From: Actinobacteria bacterium UBA5176
GTDB taxonomy: Bacteria; Actinomycetota; UBA4738
Assembly: GCA_002413305.1 (NCBI GenBank)
Contig: DHWS01000030.1
Location: 13,970-19,409, forward strand
Direction: 5' to 3'
Length of the DNA stretch: 5,440 nucleotides
Shown here: positions 4,812 through 5,440 of the stretch, piece by piece
How positions within the stretch are numbered: the stretch's first letter is position 1
How the letters are laid out: each line of letters opens with the position of its first letter
The notes under the pieces: generated by a model
What the model was told of the DNA's origin: nothing
The model's database searches: none
The model's input: the letters and a program-made list of their open reading frames with translations, nothing else
Position numbers and translations under genes: made by a program

Positions 4812-5440
4812 ATGCGGTACCTCGCGTCGCGTCGATCGCGGATGTTCGGTGGCCGGCGCGGCGCGGTGGTCTCTGCCGCGAGCACGATCGTCTTCCTCGG
4901 CGTGGTTGCCGTCCTGGTGGCGACCGCGCCGGGCACCCCGATCATCCGTCAGCGGTTCTTCGACTGGGGGCACATCAAGCAGGCGTTCCCGTCGGTGGCC
5001 TCGGGATTCCTGCTGAACATCAAGATCATGCTGATCGCGGAGGTCCTGATCCTGGCGTTCGCCCTGCTCCTGGCCGTGGTCCGAAGCATCCCCGGGCCGG
5101 TGTTCTTCCCGCTTCGGTTGGTCGCCATCGGCTACGTCGACCTGTTCCGGGGGATGCCCCTGATCCTTGTGCTGTACCTGATCGGGTTCGGCGTTCCGGC
5201 TCTGTCGCTCCGAGGGCTCTCCAACCACGACGTGGTGACGTACGGGATCCTGTCGCTGGTCCTGGTGTATTCGGCCTACGTCGCGGAGGTGTACCGGGCG
5301 GGGATCGATTCTGTCCACGAGAGCCAGACGATGGCCGCACGCTCGCTGGGCCTGTCACGGTGGCAGGCCCTGCGGCACGTGGTCATCCCACAGGCCATCC
5401 GCCGGGTCATCCCGCCTCTCCTGAACGACTTCATCGGCCT
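4812..5440 (+). CDS. Amino-acid ABC transporter permease, HisM/GlnP-like (5' part, runs off the right edge)
   Basis: The frame is open from ATG 4812 to the end of the window, giving 209 full codons with no stop. It is the membrane subunit of a polar amino acid importer. A basic N-terminus (residues 2-16) precedes TM1 at about 18-39; further hydrophobic segments lie at about 66-90, 97-131 and 141-158. Family marks are DLFRGMPLILVLY at 110-122 (usually FRGTPLLxxL), YSAYVAEVYRAGIDSV at 153-168, and the EAA loop MAARSLG at 174-180 followed by IPQA at 192-195, which docks on the ATPase. The EAA motif has Met for the first Glu. Alternative start: GTG 4740 in the same frame adds 24 residues; those codons have nearly all G/C third positions, so a longer N-terminus is quite possible. 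The binding-protein stop is 94 bases before ATG 4812. The missing C-terminus and the ATPase gene should lie downstream. Confidence 0.93.
   Translation, partial: MRYLASRRSRMFGGRRGAVVSAASTIVFLGVVAVLVATAPGTPIIRQRFFDWGHIKQAFPSVASGFLLNIKIMLIAEVLILAFALLLAVVRSIPGPVFFPLRLVAIGYVDLFRGMPLILVLYLIGFGVPALSLRGLSNHDVVTYGILSLVLVYSAYVAEVYRAGIDSVHESQTMAARSLGLSRWQALRHVVIPQAIRRVIPPLLNDFIG

Noticed and set aside
3788..4945. Long open frame of 385 codons on the - strand opposite the binding-protein gene
   Set aside because: It is rich in Arg, Gly, Ala and Val with no recognisable motif and lies opposite a well-supported gene. In GC-rich DNA antisense frames stay open by chance.
1..5440. Search for CRISPR, tRNA, transposase, integrase, toxin-antitoxin or defence genes
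   Set aside because: No repeated spacer pattern, tRNA-like cloverleaf or such protein motif was seen by eye; intergenic gaps are under 140 bases.

Overview
This is a GC-rich window (roughly two-thirds G+C, with third codon positions almost all G or C). Every gene I can support lies on the + strand. The gene order (a protein with an acidic tail, possibly ribosomal protein S1, then coaE), the high GC and the several starts without a Shine-Dalgarno site but with a TAnnnT box close upstream all suggest an actinobacterium, probably a poorly characterised soil or sediment lineage. That placement is inference; there is no rRNA or other phylogenetic marker here.

Layout. Positions 1-239 are the end of a gene whose product finishes in a Glu/Pro/Ala-rich tail. 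Positions 274-894 are coaE, the last enzyme of coenzyme A synthesis. Positions 914-1618 encode a HAD-family hydrolase, coupled through a TGATG overlap to a small DUF2203 protein (1618-1986). After a 50-base gap, 2037-3757 encode a two-gene ABC-2 type exporter: a DrrA-like ATPase and its membrane partner, overlapping by 4 bases. A small hairpin and a promoter-like sequence follow (3749-3794). The last part is an amino-acid-type ABC importer: a lipoprotein solute-binding protein (3857-4717) and a HisM/GlnP-like permease that runs off the right edge (4812-5440). The importer's ATPase is not in the window and would be expected downstream.

The genes form at least three functional blocks: housekeeping (tail gene and coaE), the HAD/DUF2203 pair, and two unrelated transporters, one for export and one for import. 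I see no tRNA, rRNA, CRISPR array, insertion sequence, integrase or phage gene, and no stretch over 300 bases without a gene. The window looks like ordinary chromosomal backbone. I did not find a convincing new system; the points worth a second look are mostly start-site architecture, small inverted repeats and a few altered active-site or pocket residues.
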